Part shown: piece after piece, positions 1-6,806 of the stretch
Layout of the letters: the number at the start of each line of letters is the position of its first letter
How positions within the stretch are numbered: the first letter of the stretch is position 1
Assembly: GCA_050732935.1 (NCBI GenBank)
Contig: JBOHRW010000060.1
Span: 1-11,867, forward strand
Length of the DNA stretch: 11,867 nucleotides
Direction: 5' to 3'
Source: DASRVA01 sp050732935
GTDB taxonomy: Bacteria; Gemmatimonadota; Gemmatimonadetes; JACCXV01; JAHWKZ01
Program-made: the position numbers and the translations under genes
The notes under the pieces: generated by a model
Seen by the model: only the letters and a program-made list of their open reading frames with translations
What the model was told of the DNA's origin: nothing
The model's database searches: none

Positions 1-174
1 CGCGCGAGGGGAGACCAGCCGGGGGCCGCTCGCCGGTTCGACGTCGGTCGCCGTGTCGATCGCGGCCGTACTCAGCCCGGCCGACGGATCCTTCTCGCCG
101 CCCCCGCAGGCCAGCCCGAGAAGCGGAAGGAGGGTGACGAGGAGCGTGGGCGGGCGCGGCAGCGAGGTCTCCAG
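1..174 (-). CDS. Partial lipoprotein N-terminus, runs off left edge
   Basis: The minus strand reads a hydrophobic stretch followed by a Cys (PLLGLACGGGEKDPSAG), which looks like a lipoprotein signal and a Gly/Ser-rich linker of an envelope protein. Only about 58 codons are inside the window, so the mature domain and the function are unknown. An in-frame TAG lies just upstream, and no ATG, GTG or TTG occurs between it and the signal; CTG at 172-174 is the only near-start. Either CTG is used, or a frameshift separates the signal from a GTG further upstream that follows an AGGAG-like sequence near 240. The lipobox is imperfect (Gly at -3). The gene diverges from the plus-strand gene at 429. Confidence 0.4.
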   Translation of the reverse strand, partial: METSLPRPPTLLVTLLPLLGLACGGGEKDPSAGLSTAAIDTATDVEPASGPRLVSPRA

Positions 175-428
175 GGAGCGGGTTGGAGGAGCCTCAGCCT
201 AACCGCGATCCGGCGGGTTCGCAATCTCTGCCGACCGGTCACCTCCTGGTGCAGGGGTCGCCCGATGAGCGCCTCATTCTGGTGCGCCCGCCCGCTGACC
301 ATTCTCGCAGCCGGTTCGGCAACCCGCTGTCCTCCAAGAGGTTGACGGCAGGTTGGTGCTACTTCATTTATAGTGGAACGCCGGTTGCCCTCCGCTCCGC
401 ATGCAGCGCGGGAGGCCAGGAGACGGAC
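175..428. other. Divergent intergenic region without a recognised gene
   Basis: This stretch separates the edge lipoprotein (-) from the gene at 429 (+). Open frames cross it on both strands but their translations have no family resemblance. A TTGACG at 342-347 and a TATAGT at 369-374 are 21 bp apart, too far for a standard promoter, so no promoter is called. The part just before 429 carries AGGAG, the ribosome binding site of that gene. Confidence 0.4.
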
Positions 429-992
429 ATGAGCAACGGAGTGCCAGTCTATCCCGACGCGCAACCGATGCCGGAGGTCGCCGCAGCGGTGGAGGCCTTC
501 TACCGTCCCGGCGTTCCCCACGACCAGCGGATCGAGACAGCGGTCTTCGAGACGCCGGCCGAGTTCGAGGAGGTGTATCGCTTCTACGGGCCGCGCATGG
601 AGCCGGGGAAGTGGGGCTGGCGGCGCAAGAGCTACGCGCTGCAGCACCAGACGCAGACGCTCCGCTTCATGCGTGCCAACATGGTCAACGGCGAGGTCGA
701 GCGGGGCGAGGCGGCGGAGAGCGAAGCCCCGGCGACTGCCGAATCGCTAGAGCCGCTGGAGCCGCTGTTCGGTGAGTCCGAGCTGTCGACGGAGGAGTTC
801 GACGCGCGCCTCGGGCGGCTCAACGAGAAGTACCCCGAGGCAAAGATCGAGATCGCCGAGGGGAGCCGGCCGATCGACGGGGTGGACGGACAGGTCCGGA
901 TCACGATCGAGCGGCCGTACCTCGACCTCGGCCGGATGGAGCTGGTCGACCGGACCCGGATCGTGCTGGTGAAGGTGACCGAGCGCGGATGA
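429..992 (+). CDS. Small protein of an fY-motif family (function unknown)
   Basis: 187 residues, starting at an ATG with AGGAG a few bases upstream; the frame is open further upstream but that part has no sensible composition. There is no signal peptide from this start. Residues near 8-14 read PVYPDAQ, followed by VFETPAEFEEVYRFYG, a linker rich in Glu/Ala, and a C-terminal strand region VRITIERPYLDLGRM. The same two blocks occur in the lipoprotein at 8889-9446 (VFETADGFEQVRAFYR and VKLTISRPFFRYPDR), so the two are paralogues. The pattern (a YP start, then a segment ending in fY) resembles small environmental envelope proteins whose function is not known to me. Its TGA overlaps the ATG of the next gene (ATGA), suggesting translational coupling. 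Confidence 0.75.
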   Translation: MSNGVPVYPDAQPMPEVAAAVEAFYRPGVPHDQRIETAVFETPAEFEEVYRFYGPRMEPGKWGWRRKSYALQHQTQTLRFMRANMVNGEVERGEAAESEAPATAESLEPLEPLFGESELSTEEFDARLGRLNEKYPEAKIEIAEGSRPIDGVDGQVRITIERPYLDLGRMELVDRTRIVLVKVTERG

Positions 993-1296
993 CACCGGGG
1001 CGCCTCCTCGCCCTGGCCCTGACGCTGATCGCCATCCCCGGCCTCGGGCGAGCCCAAGAGGCGGATCCGGCGTCCGCGCCACCGGCCGGTGCCGACAGCC
1101 TCCCGCGCTTCGAGGCGGCTCCGATCTCGGTCGAGGTCCCGCGCCCCACTTTGACGGCGGGCGGTGCGAGCGCGGCCGTCCTCGGCCTCGACTGGCGCGG
1201 GTCACCGTCGACAACGTGGGGGACACGGCCGTGTACGATCAGTGCGGGCTGCCGCGGCCCGGCCGGACCCTGCGCCTGGAGCTCCGCTTCCGCTAG
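989..1296 (+). pseudogene. Frameshifted exported-protein remnant
   Basis: The ATG overlaps the preceding stop. Residues 1-23 form a clear signal peptide (GRLLALALTLIAIPG, then GRA|QEA as cleavage site), followed by a Pro/Ala-rich linker and a block SVEVPRPTLTAGGASA, which recalls the plug start of TonB-dependent receptors. Between about 1185 and 1200 the plausible coding frame changes: the original frame turns into low-complexity Ser/Thr/Gly sequence, while another frame reads ARVTVDNVGDTAVYDQCG and stops at TAG 1294-1296. That second block looks like an Ig-like or BsuPI-type strand pair. I read this as one or two joined gene remnants with a one-base change or a fusion junction. Function cannot be given. 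Confidence 0.5.
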
Positions 1297-1320
1297 TACG
1301 AGCCTGCCGGGGACCTCGTC

Positions 1321-1833
1321 TCAGGCGCGCCGGGTGACGAACGCGACCACGCGTGTCCAGCCGCTGCCCGGGTAGTCGGGATGCACCTGCACCGCCAGGT
1401 CCAGCTGCTCGCCGCTCTTCGTCGCCTTGAGCCGGTGGATCTGGTCGAGCTGGCTCTGGTCGACGATCTGCCATCCCTCCCCCCGGAGCGCCTGCCGATA
1501 CCAGTCGTACACCTGGCGCGTGCCGCGCTCGACGACGAGCGTCGCGCTCGAGTACGTGCCGCCGCTGGGGAGCGGATCGACCCGGCCATCCACGACCAGC
1601 GACTCGGGCGGCCGCGGCAGCGCGGGAAAGCCGGGCGGCAGCTCGACGGTCGTGAACTCCCGCGGCCGGGCCTCTGGCGAGGTGAGGCGCACGCCGGTTG
1701 CGGAGTCGACGTAGGTCGTCGTATCGCGGACGTCGTCGAAGACGTCGCGCCGCGGCTGAGAGTCCGCCGGTTCGTCGCGGTCGCAGGCCGCGGTCGCGGC
1801 GAGCAGAACGAGGACACAGATCGCGGCGCGCAT
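1321..1833 (-). CDS. Small lipoprotein, distant fY-motif family
   Basis: 170 residues. The N-terminus ICVLVLLAATAACDRDEP is a lipoprotein signal (Cys about 17), so the protein is likely membrane-anchored outside the cytoplasm. A disordered, charged stretch follows, then FPALPRPPESLVVDGR, a segment VVERGTRQVYDWYRQAL, then GEGWQIVD and a terminal strand-rich part ending RVVAFVTRRA. The order (Pro-rich YP/FP-like entry, helix ending in WY, GW, strands) is that of small periplasmic proteins of unknown function and is a distant echo of the genes at 429 and 8889. No clear Shine-Dalgarno sequence precedes the ATG. It converges on the broken gene at 989-1296, with 24 bp between them. Confidence 0.7.
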   Translation of the reverse strand: MRAAICVLVLLAATAACDRDEPADSQPRRDVFDDVRDTTTYVDSATGVRLTSPEARPREFTTVELPPGFPALPRPPESLVVDGRVDPLPSGGTYSSATLVVERGTRQVYDWYRQALRGEGWQIVDQSQLDQIHRLKATKSGEQLDLAVQVHPDYPGSGWTRVVAFVTRRA

Positions 1834-2029
1834 CGGAACTGCTAGGCTAGGCGAGCGGCGACATGGGCGTCAAGCCGGATCGAAGGGCCCTTGAGGAGGC
1901 TCCCGACGCAGGGCCGAGTTCGAGCCCTACTTCCCGGCTTTCCAGGAGGTCGTGCCGAGCTGCAAGCCCCACTCCTAAAGCCCGCCCCGCGAGCAGTGCG
2001 AGGCGCTTTTCAAGAACGATTCCTGAAAC
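1834..2029. other. Gap with unplaced coding scraps
   Basis: No intact gene. In one plus frame the fragments AEFEPYFPAFQEVVPSCK and REQCEALFKND appear between stops and have protein-like composition, so this may be the tail of a decayed gene that stood upstream of the Rrf2 fragment. I could not assign a family. Confidence 0.3.
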
Positions 2030-2188
2030 TTGACCGATCACTCGCAGGCCGAATACGGGCTGATCTGCAGCCTCCACTTGGCGCGCCACGCCGGGCAGGG
2101 GCCGGTGGCCGCGCGCGAGCTGGCCGTGGTCGAGGGGCTGCCCGGCGACTACACCGAGAAGATCCTCCGCCGGCTCCGGCAGGCGGGC
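2030..2188 (+). pseudogene. Rrf2-family regulator, N-terminal HTH fragment
   Basis: About 53 codons match the N-terminal winged helix-turn-helix of Rrf2-family regulators: HSQAEYGLICSLHLA, then VAARELAVVEGLPGDYTEKI and LRRLRQAG. The family continues with a second wing and a segment that in many members holds Fe-S cysteines, about 130-160 residues in total. Here homology stops after LRQAG, where a minus-strand recombinase fragment begins. The family usually starts M-K-L-T; the sequence reads ctg aaa c(t) tg acc, so one extra T after the second codon puts the expected start out of frame. The fragment is therefore truncated and probably also frameshifted at its start. It would not bind DNA usefully. 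Confidence 0.7.
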
Positions 2189-2189
2189 C

Positions 2190-2546
2190 GACTCTCGATC
2201 CCTGCTCGCTCCTCGATGGGCGAGATCCCGCCGCGCGGCCGTCCGCCGCTTGATCTCCCGGGCGAGGAACGGCCGGATGAGCTCGGGCCTGGTCGAGAGC
2301 TCCTGGATCTTGCCGATCACCGCCCTTTCCTGTCGGGCGGCGGGAATAATAGGGCTAGGCGCAAGAACGGTTCTCTACCCGCCAGGCGCGCACGTAGTAA
2401 CGGTAATCGTGCTTGGAGGCGTTCCCCGGACGCTGGACGAACATCGAGGCGCCACAGCCGCAGCGCGTGAGGCCGACCAGCAGGTTCTCCGAGGCCACCC
2501 GGCCGCGGCGGGGCTTGCCGGCGACCGCGGGCGCCCGCTCGGGAAG
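2190..2546 (-). pseudogene. Large serine recombinase C-terminal fragment
   Basis: Reading leftward from about 2546, the minus strand encodes VASENLLVGLTRCGCGAS, then HDYRYYVRAWRVENRSCA, the zinc-ribbon pattern of large serine recombinases (site-specific DNA integration/excision). The first Cys pair is CxC instead of the usual CxxC. A TAG at 2355-2357 ends that frame, but the next frame continues SPIIPAARQERAVIGKIQEL, exactly what follows the ribbon in this family (P-A-x-x-x-E, then a helix). One extra T explains both. The helix continues to about 2190 and then meets the Rrf2 fragment. The catalytic N-terminal resolvase domain is absent, so this is a dead remnant. It directly follows a PIN fragment on the same strand. 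Confidence 0.72.
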
Positions 2547-2773
2547 ATCTTTTTGAGGCGGTCAATGTGCGGGAAGTTCCGGCTTACCAGCAAATCAACG
2601 GCGGCACCAATGGCGATGCCGATGTGGAGAGCGTCGGCCTGAAACGTGCGCGGGACGATCTTGTGTGCCAGGTACTCTCTGCCAAGCTCGACCGCATCAT
2701 CTGTCTCGGGGAGGGCTCGCGACTGCTTCACCCCCGCCCGGCAATAGACCGCGATCAGCCGCCTAGGGTACAC
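2545..2773 (-). pseudogene. PIN-domain protein, C-terminal fragment
   Basis: The minus-strand frame reads LPETDDAVELGREYLAHK, then PRTFQADALHIGIAIGAA and VDLLVSRNFPHIDRLKKI. This is the second half of a PIN-domain ribonuclease of the toxin type: the DALHIA-like acidic motif and the 'LVSxNFxHI' motif are both recognisable. The N-terminal half with the first catalytic Asp is missing; the 19 or so residues after the ATG at 2771-2773 do not look like PIN. Homology ends at LKKIF, where the recombinase fragment takes over in a different frame. I infer a truncated, inactive toxin gene. No antitoxin partner is seen next to it. Confidence 0.65.
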
Positions 2774-2818
2774 AGAACCGTATACTTGTCGTTAGGTGGC
2801 TTGCGATAGGAGAACGAG

Positions 2819-3120
2819 ATGACACGCTCAAGTCCACGCGCTGTTCTGCCGATCTTGGCACTTGTCGCTGCGGGTTCGGCGTCATGCAGATCCTCTTTGA
2901 ATTCGCGGCCGGAGCCCGACTTCGTTCGATCCAATTCTCAATCGGAAGCTGATCTCATTCGCGCAACTGAACGCGAGCGCGTCCGCGCATTGGCGGAGGC
3001 AAACATGGAAGTAGCACGTCGGCTTCACGCGGACGACTTCCAGCTAATTGACCCCTTTGGCGATTCTCTCTCCAAAGAGCAGTACCTCGGAGGCATTGCT
3101 TCGGGCGAGCTGAGGTCACC
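2819..3120 (+). pseudogene. DUF4440/NTF2-like lipoprotein cut by an IS end
   Basis: ATG preceded by AGGAG at 2808-2812. The first 24 residues form an export signal ending at a Cys (LPILALVAAGSASC), then a linker and the helix-rich start of an NTF2-like (DUF4440/SnoaL-type) domain: EADLIRATERERVRALAEA, MEVARRLHADDFQLIDP, FGDSLSKEQYLGGIASGE. The rest of the domain (the beta sheet) is missing. At about 3120 the sequence changes to the terminal region of an IS256-type element, whose transposase remnant reads in from the opposite strand. The open frame continues to a stop at 3206-3208, but that tail is IS sequence. Lower GC and different codon use than its neighbours suggest separate origin. Function of such proteins is generally unknown. 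Confidence 0.65.
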
Positions 3121-3400
3121 CCGATTGGTGTGTAAACGACCTCAGGCGGCGACCCTCTCCGGCGCGTTGTTGACTCGAACTCCGTCGTCGTATTGTGCCC
3201 CGACATAGACGCCGGCAAGAGCTCCGGCGCGTTGAGCCGGCGGAACATTTTCTCGGCCACGCACAAGACTTTCCAGATCTGTGCTGTCGCGTTGGCGACC
3301 TTCTTGTAACGCTTGCCGGCGGTGGTGCGCAACCGTACGACGGCGAACGGCGACTCGACGATGTTGGTATCCCGCATAAAATGACTTGAGGTGCTTCCTC
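3120..3400 (-). pseudogene. IS256-family transposase C-terminus with element end
   Basis: The minus strand encodes RDTNIVESPFAVVRLRT, KRYKKVANATAQIWKVL and VAEKMFRRLNAPELLP, the C-terminal signature of IS256/Mutator-type DDE transposases. After LLP the frame is lost near 3211-3214: the next frame gives VYVGAQYDDGVRVNNAPER and stops at TGA (3142-3144), the family's normal ending. A second frame change sits near 3376-3380, where KHLKSF should lead into RDTN. Everything upstream, including most of the catalytic core, is gone. The bases between the stop and about 3120 include TGTGTAAACGACC, which I take as the terminal inverted repeat, inserted in the DUF4440-like gene. Confidence 0.7.
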
Positions 3401-3617
3401 CCGTCTGGTGCGTGTATGCGTCACAGGTATGCTGAGAGCATCCGGGACAGGGGCCCCTGGCAGCACGCAGGGAGGGCAGGCCGCTCTCGTACGATGAGCT
3501 GTGATCTCGGGTTAGTATTTGGCCGCCCCTGCGACTGGCCCGGATGCGCTGCGAGCGCGAATCCGTAGGTGTCGTGTTGCCCTCCTAGCTGCCGGACTCT
3601 GGGTTGAAGGGGGCAAG
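3400..3617 (+). other. IS110 5' non-coding region, possible bridge RNA
   Basis: This stretch before the IS110 transposase start has no convincing coding content. IS110-group elements are known to encode a structured bridge RNA in the non-coding part upstream of the transposase gene. Here a perfect 12-bp palindrome CAGGGGCCCCTG (3448-3459) and a small hairpin GCGCT-gcg-AGCGC (about 3545-3557) could belong to such an RNA. The exact element end and the loops cannot be fixed by eye. The call rests on position and two hairpins only. Confidence 0.3.
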
Positions 3618-4480
3618 ATGCGTTTCATCGGACTGGACGTGCACCGCACGTTTGCCGAGGTGGCGGTCGTGCAGGGCGGTCGCGTGCAGTCGCGGCGGCG
3701 AATCGAGCTCACGAGCGAGGCTCTGAGGTCGTTTGCCGAGCGTCTCGATCGGCAGGACCAGGTCGTCTTGGAGGCCACCTGTAACACGTACGCGATCGCT
3801 CGTTTGCTGCAGGGCTATGCCGCACGGGTCGTGATCTCGAACCCGCTCCAGACGCGGGCGATCGCGGCCGCCAAGGTCAAGACCGACAAGGTGAATGCGG
3901 CGGTGCTGGCCAAACTGCTGGCTTCCGGGTTCCTGCCCGAAGTATGGCTCCCCGACAAATCGACGGAAGCGTTGCGACGGCAAGTGGCACGGCGAAGCCA
4001 GCTCGTGCGACATCGGACCCGCCTGCTGAAGAACCAGATCCACGCTATCCTGCATCGCAATCTCTTGCGCCGCTGCCCGGCGGCCGATCTGTTCGGTCAC
4101 AAGGGACGGGCTTGGCTTGAGCGCCAGTCCTTGCCCGAGGACGAGCGGGTGGCGGTCGAGAGTCACTTGCGAGCGCTGACTTCGCGGACGAACAATTAGC
4201 GGCCATGGATGGACGGCTGGCGGCGGTGGCCCTGGCGCGGGCCGATGTGCGGCGGCTGATCACGATCCCGGGGGTGGACGCTGTGGTCGCTCTCGGAATC
4301 GTGGCCGCCATCGGGGACATCCACCGGTTCCCGTCCCTCCAGAAGCTGATCGGGTACCTGGGGCTCGATCCCCGGGTACGACAATCCGGGCTCTGTCCAG
4401 CACGCTACGGACGGATCAGCAAGCAAGGACGGGCCCATGCCCGTGGGATGTTGGTCGAAGCGGCCTGGGCCGCCGCAGAC
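3618..4480 (+). pseudogene. IS110-family transposase, frameshifted and truncated
   Basis: ATG with a G-rich stretch upstream. The N-terminal RuvC-like DEDD domain is clear: MRFIGLDVHRTFAEVAV (Asp7), VVLEATCNTYAIA (Glu52) and KVKTDKVNAAVLAKLL (Asp90). The fourth acidic residue, normally in KTDxxDA, is Asn93 (codon AAT, 3894-3896). A G missing after 4178 shifts the frame: HLRAL runs into TSRTNN and stop 4197-4199, while restoring one base gives DFADEQLAAMDGRLAA and joins the C-terminal Transposase_20 domain (LITIPGVDAVVALG, YLGLDPRVRQSG with the conserved Ser, GRISKQGRAHARG). Homology ends around 4475, before the usual tail. The ATG at 4205 could start the C-terminal half separately, but with a lost Asp, split frame and missing tail the enzyme is almost surely dead. 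Confidence 0.85.
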
Positions 4481-4498
4481 TCGACCGGAGCGGAAGGA

Positions 4499-4545
4499 AT
4501 GAGTCCCGAGGAGGTCGAGGCCGAAGCCCTCAAGCTGCCCATCCA
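4499..4545 (+). pseudogene. Addiction-module protein N-terminal scrap
   Basis: After a GGAAGGA, an ATG opens MSPEEVEAEALKLPIQ, which matches the first residues of the short 'putative addiction module component' proteins (about 70-80 residues, antitoxin partners of RelE/ParE-type toxins, with the pattern EAxxLxxxER). After about 15 codons the resemblance stops and recombinase-like sequence begins. It marks the junction between the truncated IS110 copy and the recombinase remnant. So short a match is only suggestive. Confidence 0.35.
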
Positions 4546-4559
4546 AAATTGGCGAGGGG

Positions 4560-4961
4560 TGCCGCTGGGTACTGACGCGACGTTTCCCCTACGCGGTTCG
4601 CCTGCGCCGGGCGGGCGAGGGACCGCTCCTGCGGGCAGCCCTACATCCCCGCCGCCCGGCTGGAAGGGTCGGGCATCCGGCCGTTCCTCAACCGGGGGAT
4701 CCGGCAGCGGTCGCCGGCCACCTCGCCGGCTTCGGGTACTACTTCGAGCAGTTCGACGCGGGGCAACGCAAGGCGCTGGTCGAGGCCGTGGTCCAGGCGG
4801 TCACCGTTGAAGGGCCCGCCCGGGCACGACTCAAGCTCGATCTGCCGATCCGACAGATGGGGGCGTTCGACCGCCCCGGTTCAAAATGGTGTCTCGTATG
4901 GCGACCCCAACGGGATAAAGACCCTAACGGGGTTCCGGCCGAGTTTGCGATCGCTCTTTGA
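4560..4961 (+). pseudogene. Second serine recombinase C-terminal fragment
   Basis: The plus strand shows the end of a serine recombinase zinc ribbon (FACAGRARDRSCGQPYIPAA, then RLEGS) followed by RPFLN. A one-base shift near 4692-4697 leads to GDPAAVAGHLAGFGYYFEQF, then DAGQRKALVEAVVQAVTV, the usual C-terminal helix and strand of large serine recombinases, and the frame ends at TGA 4959-4961. One C added in the run at 4692 would join the two parts. The start of the ribbon is garbled and may carry another shift. Resolvase and recombinase core domains are missing. It lies in opposite orientation to the remnant at 2190-2546 and differs in sequence, so the two are not halves of one simple inversion. 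Confidence 0.68.
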
Positions 4962-5366
4962 CCGCGGCCGCACCGCGGCAACCAAAGCAGCCCGACGGGC
5001 GTTTGGAAAACGCTCTCAATCGATCCGAGTGCGGCGTTGGCGTGGAGCGCCAGCGCTCTAGGATTCGGCGCGCCGGTTCGCCCGTTCGAACGACCGGTGC
5101 ACCGTGCCGAGCCAGCTAAAACCTGGACACGGCAACCCGGAGACGTCGCGCCCGGGCAGCCGGGTCAGGTGACGAGCATGGCTCACCTGCCGGCTTAGAG
5201 CATTCGCTGAGCCCCCGGCTCAGAAACGAAGAATTGATTTCCCTTGAGGAAGATCCTCACACGAAGGCGAGAAACAGAGGCGCGCCGATTGTTGAGCTGG
5301 CGGCCAGAGCTCAATGACGACCGAGTGTACCAATACGTCGGGGTCGTCTCCAAATCCGCGTGGCCT
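4962..5366. other. Non-coding gap downstream of merA with hairpins
   Basis: No coding region is supported; open frames here have spurious composition. Three short inverted repeats are present: CAGGTGA/TCACCTG (5166-5189, 10-base loop), CTGAGCC/GGCTCAG (5207-5223, 3-base loop) and TTGAGCT/AGCTCAA (5292-5314). All lie past the merA stop on the minus strand. Confidence 0.45.
5292..5314 (-). terminator. Possible terminator hairpin after merA
   Basis: TTGAGCT and AGCTCAA pair around a 9-base centre that can add two more G-C pairs past a small bulge. It begins about 53 bases after the merA stop on the minus strand. No T-run follows, so intrinsic termination is uncertain; the hairpin at 5207-5223 is an alternative. 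Confidence 0.35.
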
Positions 5367-6806
5367 TTACCCCGCGCAACAGGAGAGATGCGCGATCTCG
5401 CGCTCGAAAGTCTGCGCGGCGAGCTTCAGGCCCTCGACCTCGGTAAGGTAGGGAAACAGAATCTCGGAAAGATCAGAGACGGTGAGCTCGAACTTCACGG
5501 CGATGACCGCCGTCTGGATCACCTCGCCCGCGGCCGGCGACAGGACGTGGACCCCGAGGATCACGCCGTCTGATTCGCGCGCCACGATCTTGATCATTCC
5601 ACGCGTATCGCGATTGGCGAGGGCGCGCGGGACGTGCTCCATGGGGAGTCTTCGTACGACGACCGCCTCGCCACGCTCGCGCGCCTGACGCTCGGTCAAG
5701 CCGACCGAGGCAACCTGAGGGTCGGTGAAGGTGACGGCCGGCATGGCGGAGAGATCGAGCCACCTCTTATCGCCCTCGATCGCGTTCTCCGCGGCGATCG
5801 TCCCGGCTCGCGCGGCGACGTAGACGAACTGTGGCAGCGGGGTGCAGTCCCCCGCCCCATAGACCCCGGAGACGCTCGTTCGCAGGAAATCGTCGACGAC
5901 CACGAAACCCCTGCTGTCCGTCTCGACCCCGGCCGCATCCGAGTCGAGCGCCTCGACATTCGCACGCCTCCCGGTGGCGACGAGAAGCTGGTCACCCTCG
6001 AACGTCCGCTCCGCGCCGTCGATCTCGGCGACGAGCCGGATCGTGTCTCCACGCCGCTCCACGTTCCTCGCCATCGCGGCCGTGTGCACTTCGATGTCCT
6101 CGTCCGCGAACGAGGCGGCGAGCGCCCGGCCCAGATCGGCATCTTCGTTCGGGACCAGCGTGGGAAGCGCCTCCAGAAGGATCACGCGGCTCCCCAGTCG
6201 GGCATACATCTGGGCGAGTTCGGACCCTACGGCGGAGCCGCCGATCACAAGGAGCTGACGCGGCACCTCATGCGCGGCCAACGCCTCGACGTTGGTCCAG
6301 TACGCGACATCGTTCAATCCTTCGATCGGCGGCGCCCAGGGATGAGATCCGGTCGCGATCACCACGCGATCGGCTTCGATCTCGCGGTTCTCTCCAGCAG
6401 CCAGGCGGACCGACACCGAGCGCGGATCAAGAAATCGCGCCTCGCCTGCCAGCAGCTCGACAGACGGGTACACCTCGAGGACGTTTGAGTACCTCTCGCG
6501 CCGCAGCCGCCCGACGAGGTCGTCCTTTTGCGCCACGAGACGCGCCATGTCGATCACGCCGTTTCCCGCCGGGACGCCGGCGTACGGGTGGTGCGTACGG
6601 AGGCGCTGGGTCTCGGCCGCCTTGATGAGCGTCTTGGACGGGACGCAGCCAACATTGACGCACGTGCCACCGATCGTGCCGCGCTCGACCATCGTGACGC
6701 TGGCGCCGAGCTCGGCGGCCCGGATCGCCGCCGCGAACGCCGCCGAGCCGCCACCCAGGATCACAATGGATGTCGTCATCGGCCCGGGCGCGTCAGGTCC
6801 CGCCAT
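5367..6806 (-). CDS. merA: Mercuric reductase MerA, without N-terminal HMA domain
   Basis: Cytoplasmic flavoenzyme that reduces Hg(II) to volatile Hg(0) with NADPH. From the ATG at 6804-6806: FAD-binding IVILGGGSAAFAAAIRAAE (residues 14-32), redox-active GGTCVNVGCVPSK (Cys49, Cys54), NAD(P)-binding LLVIGGSAVGSELAQMYARL, second FAD motif GVYGAGDCT, and the dimerisation domain ending EREIAHLSCCAG. The C-terminal Cys pair (476, 477) hands Hg(II) to the active site and distinguishes MerA from dihydrolipoamide dehydrogenase; the active-site tyrosines appear in QFVYVAARAG and FPYLTEVEG. The 479 residues correspond to Tn501 MerA (561) minus its N-terminal HMA domain. This start overlaps the upstream merP-like gene by 14 bases; ATG at 6777-6779 (MTTSIVILGGG) is an equally good start. 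Neither has a strong ribosome binding site. Last gene of the operon. Confidence 0.95.
   Translation of the reverse strand: MAGPDAPGPMTTSIVILGGGSAAFAAAIRAAELGASVTMVERGTIGGTCVNVGCVPSKTLIKAAETQRLRTHHPYAGVPAGNGVIDMARLVAQKDDLVGRLRRERYSNVLEVYPSVELLAGEARFLDPRSVSVRLAAGENREIEADRVVIATGSHPWAPPIEGLNDVAYWTNVEALAAHEVPRQLLVIGGSAVGSELAQMYARLGSRVILLEALPTLVPNEDADLGRALAASFADEDIEVHTAAMARNVERRGDTIRLVAEIDGAERTFEGDQLLVATGRRANVEALDSDAAGVETDSRGFVVVDDFLRTSVSGVYGAGDCTPLPQFVYVAARAGTIAAENAIEGDKRWLDLSAMPAVTFTDPQVASVGLTERQARERGEAVVVRRLPMEHVPRALANRDTRGMIKIVARESDGVILGVHVLSPAAGEVIQTAVIAVKFELTVSDLSEILFPYLTEVEGLKLAAQTFEREIAHLSCCAG

Noticed and set aside
183..428. N-terminal extension of the gene at 429
   Set aside because: The extension has no signal or domain, and the ATG at 429 has a proper AGGAG.
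72..647. 191-codon open frame on the minus strand
   Set aside because: Antisense to the well-supported gene at 429 and to the lipoprotein signal at the left edge; its Arg/Leu/Pro-rich translation matches no family pattern.
4807..5061. 84-codon open frame after the second recombinase remnant
   Set aside because: Its first half overlaps the recombinase frame and the rest (GDPNGIK, then basic residues) looks like the spurious frames often seen next to recombinases.
5061..5366. tRNA or small RNA gene
   Set aside because: Short hairpins are present, but no cloverleaf, no T-loop sequence and no family pattern was recognised.
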